From NCBI GenBank assembly GCA_944990035.1, contig CALYLX010000136.1, positions 868,001-932,000 of the forward strand: 64,000 bases of DNA, read 5' to 3'. The DNA is from Clitopilus passeckerianus. Its lineage: Eukaryota; Basidiomycota; Agaricomycetes; Agaricales; Entolomataceae. Positions within the stretch are counted from its first letter, which is position 1. The number at the start of each line of letters is the position of its first letter. Below are positions 15,671 through 27,259 of this stretch, in pieces. Below the pieces are notes generated by a model. That model was not told where the DNA came from and did no database searches. It worked only from the letters and a program-made list of their open reading frames with translations. The translations under genes and the position numbers were made by a program.

Positions 15671-17567
15671 ATGTTGTTCCAGCTAATAACATGTTGGCTC
15701 TGCTCGACATTGGTGGCTGCTCAGAATGTAACGATGTGAGCTGTAATATAATTCTCAAGAAATTGGCTCTCTTTAACTTGAATTTATCATGCTTCAGCCC
15801 AGACCCAGATCCGTATCTAGAGTTTAGACCAGCATTTGCCCGGTCTCTGCCCATCCAGATCCTTCTGACTGGTATCGTTCTGACCCTCGTTGCGGTCCTC
15901 TTCATTCACCTGGTCTTCACCGCTCAATATCATTGGCCCCTTGCACCTGTCAACTACGTGTTACAGCTCTCAGGCGTTGCAACATTGTTGATATCCCTCA
16001 TCGCAACTCTCCATGTCGTCCTATCCGCATCTCTTGCAGAAAGTGAACAATGGCCTTACATGTTAAGCTACATAGCCGTCAGCGTACCACCGTTCATCGA
16101 TCCGGAACAAGACCAGATAAAGGATTGGACACCCGCTGAACAGGCCACATGGCTGGTCATGAATGCCTCTACTTCTGCACTCATCCAAGTGAGTCAAATT
16201 ACACCATAACCTTATGTATTAGATGTAACCTAGATGTGACCTTTTCACAGATAACACATATCCAATTTCTAACGCTACTATACCCTTCTCGGCTTGAAGG
16301 TCGACTCATCTTCACCCTATTAGGTTGGCATACCTACCTCAAAATCCCTGACCTCTTTATTCATACTTTTCATTCTAGGTCCTTTAGCTGTTGTAGCTGC
16401 AGTAATGCAGCTCTTTCCCATCAGCCAAAATGCGGACATCAACAACGTCGCCTCCGCAATCCGCAATGTCTGTAACGCCACTCTTTCACTGTTATTCACC
16501 GCTGCCCTCTTCATCTGGGGCTTCCTCGTCAACCGGAAGCAAGCCTGGCGAACCGATGGTGGCACTGCCGCGTTCGGTTGTGCAGCCCTCGCCCTAGCCG
16601 TTGCGAGCACCGCCCTCAACTTCCTCTACGTTCACCGAGAAGAAGAGTACGTCTGGCTCCCCAGCCTCATGTGGGCTGTTGTTCTCTGGCAAAGCTTCCT
16701 CGGTTGGTGGTGGTGGGTCGGGGCAGGAAGCGGGAGTGGTTTGCTGGACGACGATGAGACTCTGCAAAAGCTGGAAAGGAAGGCAAAAGGGAAAATAGGC
16801 GAAAAGAGGTCCGAGAAAAGAGGAGCTTGACGAAGAAGAGGGCAAAGAACGTGTGGAGAGGTGTCACAGGCGCATTTAACCGGGAGGACGGCCAACATGA
16901 TGAGACAACAGTCGTAGCGACTACCAACATCGACTCGGACGGTGGATCTCCCGTTCGAAGAACGTCTCGTAGCCCGGGTAATGCTGTACGAGTACGTCGT
17001 ACCCGCGCCGGGCAGGAAGCCTCGCCTTCACAAGCATCCTCTGTCGGATCCAACTCATCATCGTCGACATTCCATACCCTTCCGAGACTTCTTCCTGCGG
17101 TTATACACCGGTGGTATGCATCGTTGAGGCATGCCCACGCTGTTGCGGCCCGTCAGCAGGCAGTTGAACGGGTAGAGAGGATACGAGAATTAGACAGAGA
17201 AGGGGCACTCAGTACGCCACAGCATGGTTGGGGTTTGGGAAGCTTCGGCTGGAGGATAAATCGGGATCAACACCCAAGGGCAGCGCCAGAAACAGACGGA
17301 GAAGGCGGCGTATCTGACATTGAGCTCACCGATCGTCATGAGCGAGTGAGCCGATGGCAACATGACGCAACGGAGGGACGTGACCAAGAGTCGGAGAAAG
17401 ACACGCCACGACGCCCATCGCCATCACCTGAAAATACTACCCACAACGATGAACCTCCACCTTTGGCCCCTCCTACGACAGCTCAGGAGGCCGGACGCCC
17501 ACGGTCGTTCTTCTGGTGGGGACCATTAGCGAACTGGCGGTTGCAAGATTCAACGAGTTATAAGTGA
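15671..17567 (+). CDS. Unknown polytopic membrane protein, frame broken near 16740-16800
   Basis: I do not recognise a characterised family. About seven hydrophobic segments are visible: ILLTGIVLTLVAVLFIHLVF, VATLLISLIATLHVVLSA, a segment around GRLIFTLLG, PLAVVAAVMQLF, LSLLFTAALFIWGFLV, CAALALAVASTALNFLYV and the Trp-rich LWQSFLGWWWWVGAG. A long charged, Ser/Pro-rich cytoplasmic tail follows and ends RSFFWWGPLANWRLQDS. The chosen ATG (15671) gives a signal-like first exon, MLFQLITCWLCSTLVAAQNV, spliced with GTGAGC into PDPDPYLEF. As read, the frame stops at 16828-16830. The basic tail (KRENRRKEVREKR and KKRAKNVWRGV) continues one frame over, which fits one missing base in an A-rich stretch. 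Divergent from the SUR7-like gene, 198 bp apart. Confidence 0.6.
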
Positions 17568-17676
17568 TATCAGACGTTTCATTTGCTTTGTGTATTTTTA
17601 AGTTCTACTGGTGTAAATTATAATAGATCACTGACACTGGATGCGGAATATATATCTAATCATCAACAGGACATTG

Positions 17677-19288
17677 TTATAGGTTACCCTTCTGTATAGC
17701 CTGGCGAGACTGATCTGAGAAACCGATCTTTCCGTCGACCCAATCCCGAACCAGAACTCCTGCAATGGCCGTGACTGGAGGCAGCCTAAAAGGGGGTTCT
17801 TCTGCTATTGGCTTGGAAGCTTCGTCCGCCTGCGAGCTGTCCACCTTGCCTTCATCATACGCGGCAAGCTTCTTGTAATCCGTGCGCCCAATGCCGCCCA
17901 GAGGATGTGCAAGGACTGCCTTTACCTCTTCTCGAGTATACCACCTTGCATCTGTGCGAGATCAGTCTATGTAGTAGAGAGCGGTGTGAAGTAGAAGCCC
18001 TACCGACAAGCTCGTTATCAAGGTCAACTCTGATCGGTTGGCTAGAGTCGGCACGGGCATAGAAGCCTACCATTAGATTCGCAGGGTATGGCTAAATTGC
18101 AATGGTGAGTCTTCCTGAGGCAAAGGTAGTTGAAAAGTCTGCTTTACCCAAGGTTGGCCGGAATGATACCGCACGTCCCAGACGGTAATGCCAGCCTCCT
18201 CCCACATTTCCCGAGCAACGGCATCCTCAAAGGTCTCACCAGGTTCGATAAAGCCTGCTAAAGCAGAGTAAGACTTGCCAGGGAACTTTTTCTGCAAGGG
18301 AGGGTTAAGAATAGCGCCACATTGCGTCATGGTTGGATGCTTACCCCTCGTCCAAGCAGAACCTTATCACCCGTCTCATCAATGGCAATCATAATGACCA
18401 CGGCATCGGTGCGAGGGTGTGTATAGTTGTGTAGACCCTTACCCGACGCACAAGGCTTACGGTCCGTATTTGTCGCCCAAGGCAGCAAAGACGTACAAGC
18501 GATCTTCCAGCCACCCCACATGGAATATGTAGGAGATCCACATCCTGGACAGAACTACTTAGGGTCAGTGAGCAATGAACATGGGCTGAAAAAGTGTTGA
18601 TAATAATCACCTTATTCCGCTGATTCCAGTCTACCATACTTCGTGCACCAGCGAACAGACCTGCTGAGAGATGGTCTAAGGTAGTCACAACCGACCTGGG
18701 CTCAGACCAGCTCAGATTGCCGCCTTCCTTTGCTACCGATGTGGCTGCGAGAACCTCGTCGATCTCTGAAGACGGAAGACTGAGGTCTTCGATATCAAGC
18801 GAGAAATATGCGGTGCCATTGACGTTTTCTGCAGCAGTTTCCGGGTCGCTGAAGTCAGCAGATGGGAGAGCCTGGGTATCGGAATCGGTGGGTTCATGTA
18901 ATCCAAGGAAGACGACCCGGGGACCTCTATGCCTGGCAGCCATAGTTGGCGAATGGGAATCTCCAGATTCCACGACCAGGTCACCTTCAAGCTCTGCTTG
19001 TCCAAAGAAGGGTCGAGACCCAAGGAAAGGTTGGACATCCTTCGTGGATAGGTACGCCAATGTCGGCTTAGGTGCTCCGGCAGAGTTATGAACGATTAGA
19101 GGTTGGCCAGAATTGAAGACTACCCATCGCGTGGATGGGGTTTGAATGATCGAGTTTAGAAATACGTGCGAGGTACGAAGCCAAGACAGGCGGTTCAGCG
19201 GTGAACCTGAGAAGAAATTGACGCTAGAAAGGAGATTGAAATGATCGCTCTGTGAGAATCGGAGCAGGGGTATATACCTTAGATTCAT
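17677..19288 (-). CDS. NPY1: NADH pyrophosphatase / NAD-cap decapping Nudix hydrolase
   Basis: Npy1/NudC/NUDT12 enzymes hydrolyse NAD(P)H to NMNH and AMP and can remove NAD caps from RNA. Exon 1 is 11 nt: splicing MNL across a GTATAT intron gives MNLSVNFFSGSPLNRLSWL. A zinc-ribbon start, FCPGCGSPT, lies at about residue 230 and further Cys follow. The Nudix box is complete, beginning GFIEPGETFEDAVAREMW and continuing EEAGI. The NADH-specific motif SQPWPFP of the subfamily appears as SGQPWPYP, assembled across an intron. The protein ends QAIQKGNL and so lacks a canonical SKL-type peroxisomal signal, unlike some relatives. Confidence 0.9.
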
Positions 19289-19932
19289 GACTGGTTTCTT
19301 GTTGGAATTCAGTGCAGGAAGGCGGTAACTTCAAGTTAAAATACTATACGATCGCAGAATAGAACGGTGCAATCGATGTAGGTTCAATTCAAGTCCCCTC
19401 TCCATGAGTAACAAAGATTTGAAATCAAGTAGTATTGGCCTGAGTCATCCTCGCTTACTCGCGTGTCCTCAACGTCCAAAGGTGTGCCAGCCGCGCCACC
19501 TGGCGCTGGCGGCTTGGCAGGTGGCGCCGACGGTCTTCCGACTTTGGGGTGGCAAGGCCTGCCGCAACACCCCCTCGAATCCGTCGTCTAACTGAGGTTT
19601 GAGCAGAAAAAATCAAAAACCAACTGAATCGATCTGTTAAGCAAAGATATTCACTTTATCAGTTTGTGAAGGGGTCATCACGGGCCGAAGCCCCCGGATA
19701 CTCTTGATGGTTCCATTCCCACGCATGGAGGAGTCTCCTTGCGATTTACTTGACCGGATTCTTCAAAGTAGCCTATGAATCATGCGTAAGATTCAGAAAT
19801 GGACGTTATTGACAGCCTAGACCCAAATTTTGTGGTAAAATATAGGTCTAACGTGAAAATCAGGTGCGCCAGGCGCGGCGAGCTGAAATTTCGAGCTTGC
19901 CAACACCGTTGACAACATCCACACGACTTCAA
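19289..19932. other. Intergenic region with GC-rich inverted repeat
   Basis: These 644 bp hold the NPY1 promoter side and the 3' flank of the next gene. A GC-rich block at about 19485-19560 contains a perfect inverted repeat (listed separately), and a related GC-rich patch with GCGCCAGGCGCGGCG lies near 19865-19880. A 63-codon open frame across the block (19404-19595) has no domain features. Confidence 0.5.
19493..19527. repeat. 10-bp perfect inverted repeat, 15-nt loop
   Basis: GCGCCACCTG (19493-19502) is followed after 15 nt by its exact reverse complement CAGGTGGCGC (19518-19527). The block is much more GC-rich than its AT-rich surroundings. It could form a hairpin or be a remnant of a short dispersed repeat. 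I cannot tell copy number from one window. Confidence 0.6.
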
Positions 19933-20930
19933 TCACATCCTCTGGCGACATGCTACCCCGCAGAATTGAATGAACCGGTTAAAGTTATATTCTGACGACT
20001 CTGACACGTCGGGCATGTCGTACTCTTGCATTAGAGACTTGCATATTTTCTCTGTGGGTCAAAAATTGGTACAAAGCTGGGAGTATACAAGTCTTGAATA
20101 CCCACCATCGAGGCTGAAGAGCTCCTGAATGGTATCCGGGAAATCCTTACTGATCGATCCATCGAGCATGTATATCGGTTCCAAGCGTTCTTCAACGTTC
20201 TGCCACCGGGAGGTCGCGTTCTTCCTCCGGCTCTCACTGCAAGAGACCTGTTTAGGATCCAGTCATTGGGGCTGTCCTGAGCTGAACTCACGAGTTCTGT
20301 AGCTCGACGCGCATCTCCTCTAGCAATCTGGTATTCTCATCGAGTTCGCCCTGGATCCGATCTGGGAGTAGGTCTTGCAAGCAAAATGCGACTTGCTCTT
20401 CAACTAGCCTGTCAATGCTATCGTCAACCTCCTTTTGCGCTATGTCTCTGTCAGCGAATACAAGCATGCGAGCCGTATTAACAACATACCCAGGATTTTG
20501 AGATCCTCGAATAAACTCGATTCAATGCATTCTTCGACGATGGCTGATCACACATTTCTTAGCCAAGCTTGTCGTTGAGCCCAGGGCTTGACTCTACTGC
20601 ACTCACACTGGATCTCGGTGACGCCCTCTCGATGGATCTCATCTTGTTCATTCATCTGCTTGTACAATCTTTCGGCAACAAATCTTAGTTGTATTTTGGA
20701 TAATGATCTTGGGGGGCCTACTTTGATAACTCTCGAGCAATCTCAGGAGATCCTTCCTCCGAAACTTGTATGGTCTGGCGGTGCAGATCCTCGAAAAGAG
20801 CCTGTCAAAACATCAGCTGTGATAGTTGACACTCGTGGTTGTAATCAAGTACCGCAAGGGAGCTAGTTGCTGCCCTCATAGTTTGGAAGACTTCAGCTTG
20901 GTTGTAGGAGGGAATTGTAGTGGTAGCCAT
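19933..20930 (-). CDS. Small coiled-coil protein of unknown function
   Basis: I do not recognise this gene. Six short exons splice in one frame into roughly 220 residues. The start is MATTTIPSYNQAEVF. Charged heptad-like segments follow: YKQMNEQDEIHREGV, SIVEECIESSLFEDLKIL, DENTRLLEEMRVELQNSESR. The end is SEYNFNRFIQFCGVACRQRM. The phases of all introns agree (for example donor GTGAGT joins EIQ to SIVEEC), which supports a real gene. The acidic helical pattern and conserved-looking C-terminal segment suggest a structural or complex subunit, but no function can be assigned. Confidence 0.6.
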
Positions 20931-21226
20931 CGAGTAATCTGTGCAATTGAACACAGCGAACCTTCCTGTAACCCTATATAACGTTGATCACAAGCGCACG
21001 AGGTCACAACGTGTGCTAAGAAAACGTGAAAGTACATCGTCAACCACGCAACATCTACCAACCAACACGTAGAACAAGCAAAGAAGGGGGTGTCGTGTTT
21101 TGAATCTAGCACTAGTAATTATACAACATGCTTTGAAGGTGATACACGTTGCATTCGTCGTCGTACAATATAGGGTCCCAGCTGTCTATGTGTCGTAGAT
21201 ATTACGTTGAAAAGGTATATGATTAA

Positions 21227-24048
21227 TCAATCTTTGGATTTTGAGTCTTCCTGTTTTGCCTCTAATTCCAAGTCAGGTTCCCGATGGGCATTGGGGTCTT
21301 CTGTTGTAACGGCGTTGAGCTGGGCAGCCATGAGTGCCCTGAATCGCGAGTTCGGTCGGCTGACCAGTGAGTAGTAGCTGCCTGATTCCGTGATCCGTCC
21401 ATCTGTATCACAGTAAAGGCATCAATAAAGGGTCTCCATATGACAAGGATTATCGAAACTGACCTTCCAAAACCACTATCCGCTCAGCTCGAGCTATTGT
21501 CGATAATCTGTGTGCGACAATTAAACATGTCGTCTGCCTTGACTGGAGGATTTTATCTATGGCGTCGTTCACCTGCACTCCGGAGTGAGCCCAATTATAT
21601 CAGGTACTTTTGACATCACTCACTCTTCGTTCAGAAGCTGCGTCCAATGCGCTAGTAGCCTCATCCAGAGCCAAGATAGCAGGCTTCTTCAGTAGCGCAC
21701 GGGCAATCGCAAGGCGCTGACGTTGACCACCACTGAGACTCGTGCGACCAACTAAGGACGGGCATAAATTGAGTACATTCACGGGAAGAGGAAGAGCATA
21801 GAACGCACTGGGAGTGTCAAATCCTTTGGGGAGGCCCCATACAAATTCGCAGTTTGCAGCCCTTGCAGCTTCCTCAATATCTTCACGAGTAACATCATCG
21901 CGACCGTATGCTATGTTACTCGCAATTGTGCCCGTGAACAAAACAGGATCTTGAGGAACGATTCCGATAGTCTGCCGCCAGGAGTCGACGGTAAAGTTCC
22001 TGATGTCTACAAAGGATGTCTGTCAGGCAATATCATACGTGATGACGAATACTATACACACCTTCGCCGTCAAACAATATCCTCCCATTGACAGGGTCGT
22101 AATATCTCATCAAGAGTGACTGTACAGACGACTTGCCACTGCCACTTTGCCCGCTAGAACCGAAGTCAGCCAGATTTCCTACGATCCTCGAACAAACGGT
22201 CTTACACAATAGCCACACTTTCACCAACCTCGAGTTCTAGGTTGAAGTTGCTGAGGATCTCCACTCCCTTCCGACCAGGATACTCGAACTGAACGCCTTG
22301 GAAGCTGACAACGCCTCTTCTTGTTGGATCTAGGGGAACACCTTCGCCAGATGGGATGGCAGGTTGCCGATCAAGCAGTTCGAAAATACGCGTTCCAGCA
22401 CCTATGCCACGCATGATTGAGGACTGGTCAAGTGTCAGTACACGCGTTGAATGACTGAAACTAGGGAACATACGAAGAAGGACCTTGAGAAGCGAGTGTT
22501 AGCGATAGTACAGGTAGAAAGAGGGACGAGTGTACTCACGTCAACATCTGGAGGCCGTTGCCTACATAGACTGTGTAAAGCAGTAAACTGCTCAAATCAC
22601 CAACGGAGATATCTCCCCTAGACACCAAGGAACCACCTAAACGGGGCTCGTCATCTTTTTGCATCTAGTATGCGTTATGGAACATACCATAACCAAGTAA
22701 AGCCAAAACCGTAAGATTACCACTCCATCCCGTGCTACCGAAGAAGATACCACTTGCAATAGCCTCTTTCTTGGCGAGATTGAGCACCTTAGTGACTTTC
22801 TCCCCGAACTTCGCTTCCTCTTGAGGGTGTGCGTTATATGCTTGCACTGTGCGAAGGGCAGATAGGGACTCATTGGCTACTTTTGTCATTTCGCCCAATG
22901 CTTCTTGTGTTCGGTTGGAGAGTTTCTTGAGGTAGCGTCCATAGAAAACCTGGCAGTATAGAGTTAGGACATGGAAGCAGTTGTGATGGAGGTAGACTCA
23001 CGGCGCCGAAAGATACAGGAGGTACAACAGCCAACATGAGCATGGTAAGCGTTGGAGAAATATAGAACATGGCTCCCACTATGGCCCATGGTCAGAAACT
23101 AGGTTGATAGCGAGCGCGAAAGGCTTACATCCAACGGAAGACATGACTATTGCACGCAAGCCATCCGACAAGTTCTGAGTAACACTGGAACAAGGTCAGA
23201 AAGGTAGAAGGCTTCGCGAGGTGGAGTATTCACCTGGATCCAACAATACTCGTATCGACACTGAGCCGGCTGATCACGTCACCCTCTCCACGTTCAACGA
23301 AGTCAACCTCCTGCTTGAGAGCCGCCGAGTATGACCGTTCACGTAGTCTTGCAATAATCCTTTGACCTGCAATATGTGTTAGCACGCTTGTCGTGGGGCC
23401 ATGGCTAGAGCATGAACGGACCGGCAATTTGCATGAGGTATGCCCGACCAGCGTTGGCAACCGCGCCAGCAGTGAACAATGTCACCAAAATAGCAGATGC
23501 AGACCATATTGAGAGACCCAGTGGCAATGACTGGAAATGTGTATCAGTTTCATGCAGTTTCACGTCTTTAACACGATTCGAGATGGACTCACTGGATTAG
23601 CAGTGGAGAAAAAGTCGATCAGTTTCCCAATGGTCAAAGGTATGCTCATTGACACCGCGGAAGATACAAGCAATAGCCCAATAGCTGTTGTAAGCGTTTC
23701 CTTCTCGGGTTTTGCGAGGGCAACGATCTTTCGGAACGATGAAATGGTTTTCGGAGATGCCTTGAGTGCAGAAACACCTGTAGACTTTTTGGGTTCTTCG
23801 GCCTCTTTCTTTGGAGTTGCCTTGACCTCCTTGTCATCATTGAGTATCCTTGTGGTATGTAGAGTTCTATTAAAGAGTGACTGGGATAATAGGGAAAGCT
23901 GAGGGCGGAACGGGTGGAAAGTCTTGTTCAGAGTGGCCGTCTGGGTCGTGGTCGTGATGCCATGTCGAATAATGCTGGGTGCGCCTGCCAGAAGAGAGGC
24001 TCCTCTGTGTATACGAAAGCAAAGACCCAGAGCATTTGGTGGCCGCAT
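21227..24048 (-). CDS. MDL1: Mitochondrial ABC transporter, Mdl1/ABCB10-like
   Basis: This is a half-size ABC exporter of the inner mitochondrial membrane; the family exports peptides or other products from the matrix. The N-terminus ([16 protein letters not shown], then a long Arg/Ser/Thr-rich stretch with no acidic residues) reads as a mitochondrial presequence. The membrane domain begins at [20 protein letters not shown] and includes the coupling region [14 protein letters not shown]. The nucleotide-binding domain is complete: Walker [11 protein letters not shown]-loop [10 protein letters not shown], signature [15 protein letters not shown], Walker [13 protein letters not shown] and switch His in IVAHRLST. 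The protein ends with a charged tail, KQEDSKSKD. About 700 residues. Divergent from the lipase gene, 187 bp between start codons. Confidence 0.9.
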
Positions 24049-24234
24049 TGAAGCTGGAGCAAGACCAGACTTGCAACGAAGCAGTCTGGATGTCAGAGTT
24101 TTTGTCGGTGGGAGTTGGATATGACGCGCGCTTGCCGAAAGCCGGATTCTCTTTACATCAGACCGCTGACCCATTAGCTTGAGGCATTCAATATCACAAG
24201 TAAGGGCCATTGACTGCCTTTGTACCCGACCAAC

Positions 24235-25435
24235 ATGTCCTCGACGACTGACTATACGGAAGATTGGCTCGTTGGGCCCGAGGCCACAAAATTTTACACG
24301 AGAAAATACGCTCGTTCGGCTCAACCTAGCGCTGTCCTTGTCTTCCTTCACGGCTTTGCGGAACACATTGGGAGATACTCTCATTTCCATCCTCGTTTCC
24401 TTGACCATGACCTCGCAGTCTTCACTTTTGACCAGCGGGGATACGGAAGGACTGGTTTAGACAAGAAACATAAGAGTCCCAGCAGCTCATATAGCAAGAC
24501 GTCCTGGGCTCAGCAACAGCTCGATATTGAGTGGGCTATTGAACATGCCAAGAAGGAATTTCCTTCCGTACCTGTCTTCCTGATGGCTCACTCTATGGGA
24601 GGGGGTGAATCTCTGGGATTTTCTACGCTTCCAGAAGGCTCCCCATATGCCGATGCCGTCAAGTCCCTCACCGGCGTCATTGCAATGAGCCCATTGATCC
24701 TTCAAACTCACCCCGCTTCCAAGGTCTTGCGCTTTGTGGGTGGAAAGGCTAGTTCTCTTCTTCCTTGGCAGCTGATTGACGCTCCCGTTGGTCCCGAAGT
24801 ACGCCGATCGATTATCCACAACTTCTTACAATCGGGTTGACCACATTTAAAGGACCTCTCCCATAACCCTGAAGTATGCAAGGCTTACTTGGCTGACCCA
24901 TATGTCAAGACTAAGGGGTCCTTACGTGCGCTAAGCGATATGCTTGGCTTGGTAAGGGAAAATTATTCTTCTCTGAAATGTGTGCTCACGCAGGTACAGG
25001 GCGAGAATCTCCTCTACAAGAACTATGCCAACTGGCCAAAGGACCTACCTGTCAGTACTACTTGTATGCCTCTCCCTGAACTCATGCCAATGCACCCTAC
25101 AGCTTCTCGTTTGTCACGGTAGTGGAGATAATGTAAGGAATCAGGCTCCTTACCAGGCTTTCAGGCGTCTAACCCATCCTCAGGTTTGCTCTTTTAATGC
25201 ATCCTCCGACTTTGTCGACAAGATACATGCCATCAAGAAGAAACACGTCGCCTTCGATGTAAGTCCTCAATCCATGTGCCATTCATGAAGGGGCCTCTGA
25301 TCTTGGTAATACCAGGGCTGCTACCACGAACTTCAGAATGAATCGGAGGAGGTGCAAGAAAGGCTTATTGCAACCATCATTGAGTTTGTCAAGGAGGTTT
25401 TAAATGCAAACACTGGCGAGGAATCAGCGAAGTAG
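24235..25435 (+). CDS. Monoglyceride lipase-like alpha/beta hydrolase
   Basis: It resembles monoacylglycerol lipases (yeast Yju3, animal MGLL), which release fatty acid from monoglycerides at lipid droplets or membranes. The start MSSTTDYTEDWLVG is followed by the oxyanion region FLHGFAEHIGRY. The nucleophile elbow AHSMGGG is intact. The acidic residue is in LVCHGSGDNV and the catalytic His in GCYHELQNE, assembled over two introns. At least five introns are seen. Length is about 320 residues, normal for the family. It ends NTGEESAK. Confidence 0.87.
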
Positions 25436-25630
25436 TGTTCCCCAATAATTTTGGTTTTGGGGGACGCCTTCGAGAAGGACAACAAGCATTGCCTTCAGGT
25501 CATTTTTATATATCAAGAGTATATCATAGGAATGGAAAGGCACCGAAGCCTCATGAATCGAGAGGTAAATCCAAAACGATGCAATTAAGCGAGAATACGA
25601 TGATACAAGTCCGGAGGTAAACTACGACCT

Positions 25631-26512
25631 CTAGTAGCCTCCTGCACCCGGAGCGGCCGAACCCTCTCTCTTCAGACGTAAGAGAACCTCCTTGAACCTT
25701 GTGAGATCGGTGGTGCCGGGGCCTGCCCTTGCAATACTTTTGCTTTGTGAATTTTGGAGTTCAAGGAGCTCGCAAATACGCTCCCAAGTGGTACCAGTGG
25801 AGAGGGTAGAGGTAAGACTCTCAAGGAACTCGGCTTCATGATCCCTTTAGCGCAAGTCAGCTTCCGGTAACTAGTCGGTAGTAGAAACACGCACTTGTTC
25901 TCGCGAATGTTCCTTTCCTTCTTCTTGGCGTAGTCCTCATAGAACTCGTCAATCGAGCGTTCAGCTTTGGAGATGGTCTCCTGACGCTTAGCCTTGGAAG
26001 CTTCGTCACGAGCCTCGATCTCACTCCGCTGCTTTTCGCGCCATTCTCTGTTGTGGTTCCATATTAGAAGTGCATGACGCGTCCACTTGCATTAACGTAC
26101 TTGATAACCTCCGGTTCCTCTGCGTCGACCTGGTGGGTCAAGATCGGAGTTGAGGAGAACGCAGATTGCTGAGGGCGAGGTGCAAATGTTGGTTGGTTGT
26201 ATGATGGTTGCGGTTGAATGGAAGGAGGTGAAGGCTAGAAGCGCAAATTGTGAATAAATCAACGGCCAAAAGTAGATCCCATTCCAATCTTACTTGAATG
26301 TCTGGGAACTCATTTTCAAACTTCTCAACCTCGTCGTCCCCGGTCACCTTGACGGGCGGTTGAGAAGGAGCGGTATCGAATGAATCAAAGTCGAATGAAT
26401 TGTTATTGGATGCTACTGCAGGTGGTGCAGAAGGAGTGGGGATGTCGCCCTCTCCGTCTAAGGAGATGTCAGGAAAAGCTGAGGCGGCACGGTCAAAGTC
26501 GAAGTCGTCCAT
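25631..26512 (-). CDS. CLC1: Clathrin light chain
   Basis: The clathrin light chain binds the heavy-chain hub and regulates coat assembly in endocytosis and trans-Golgi traffic. The first exon starts MDDFDFDRAASAFPDI and is rich in Asp and Ser. The acidic motif EVEKFENEFPDI precedes a proline-rich linker (PSIQPQPSYNQ). The heavy-chain-binding helix begins EEPEVIKEWREKQRSEIE and continues through RSIDEFYEDYAKKKERNI. The C-terminus is TTDLTRFKEVLLRLKREG. Four exons, roughly 235 residues. It is convergent with the lipase gene, 195 bp between stops. Confidence 0.92.
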
Positions 26513-27259
26513 CGTCGTTGTCGTTGTCGTTGCTAAAAGTTTGAATGCGTTGGCAGCGTCAAGAGGCAGTGATGCTACGAGTGGGACTGGGCAATTCCGC
26601 ATATGGGTGTGATACACTTAGTAAGCGTACAGCCACCAAAAGATTGTCCAGGACACTTTTGTGAACGTCCACAAGTATAAACCGGTCATTTGAACTATAC
26701 AATGATAGATGTAACAATATAGATTGATAATATACGCTATAACTCAGCCAGAAGATCATGGGACGTTAACAAACAGGGAAACAACCTGGGTTTGCACCAA
26801 AAACCGTGTTTTCACACGCCTATCTAACCGCTGGTCCCACTCGCGATGGGCCAAAAACCTCTATCTTGTGGTGCACATTCCCAATCATACACTCATTTTT
26901 GCGTCCCACTCTGGCGGAGAGATTTCGTTCCTAATCATAGTAGATGATTTCTATCCTGGTACATTTGCTCTCCATGGCTTTAGTCGTGCAATCAAGCCAG
27001 GATCTCGTATTCAGAAGCAGTTATAAATATTCTATCAGGATAAGTTTCTTTATTAGCCGCTTTAGCGCAACTCTCTCTGCGAACACATGTTGTGAAAATG
27101 ACTTTGTGGCTCGAAAAGTGCACCGGACACTTTTTCTATCGCTGATAGGCTGAACAAACATGAGTAAACAGCACGCCGCGTTGGCGGGGATTGCCCACTC
27201 CCACTACGAGAGCTCGCAGTTGCGTGGGAATTTCGGGACGCGCTCTGTGTTCTTCACTC
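26513..27259. other. Divergent intergenic region with a repeated GGACACTTTT
   Basis: About 750 bp lie between the clathrin light chain and GEP4 start codons. The 10-mer GGACACTTTT occurs at 26651-26660 and again at 27125-27134. At the second copy it forms a hairpin with AAAAGTG (27114-27120). A 100-codon plus-strand frame (26724-27026) has no recognisable domain. The ends could mark an old short element, but no target-site duplication is evident. Confidence 0.4.

Noticed and set aside
26724..27026. 100-codon plus-strand frame between CLC1 and GEP4
   Set aside because: No domain, no splice context, and AT-rich sequence where chance frames are common.
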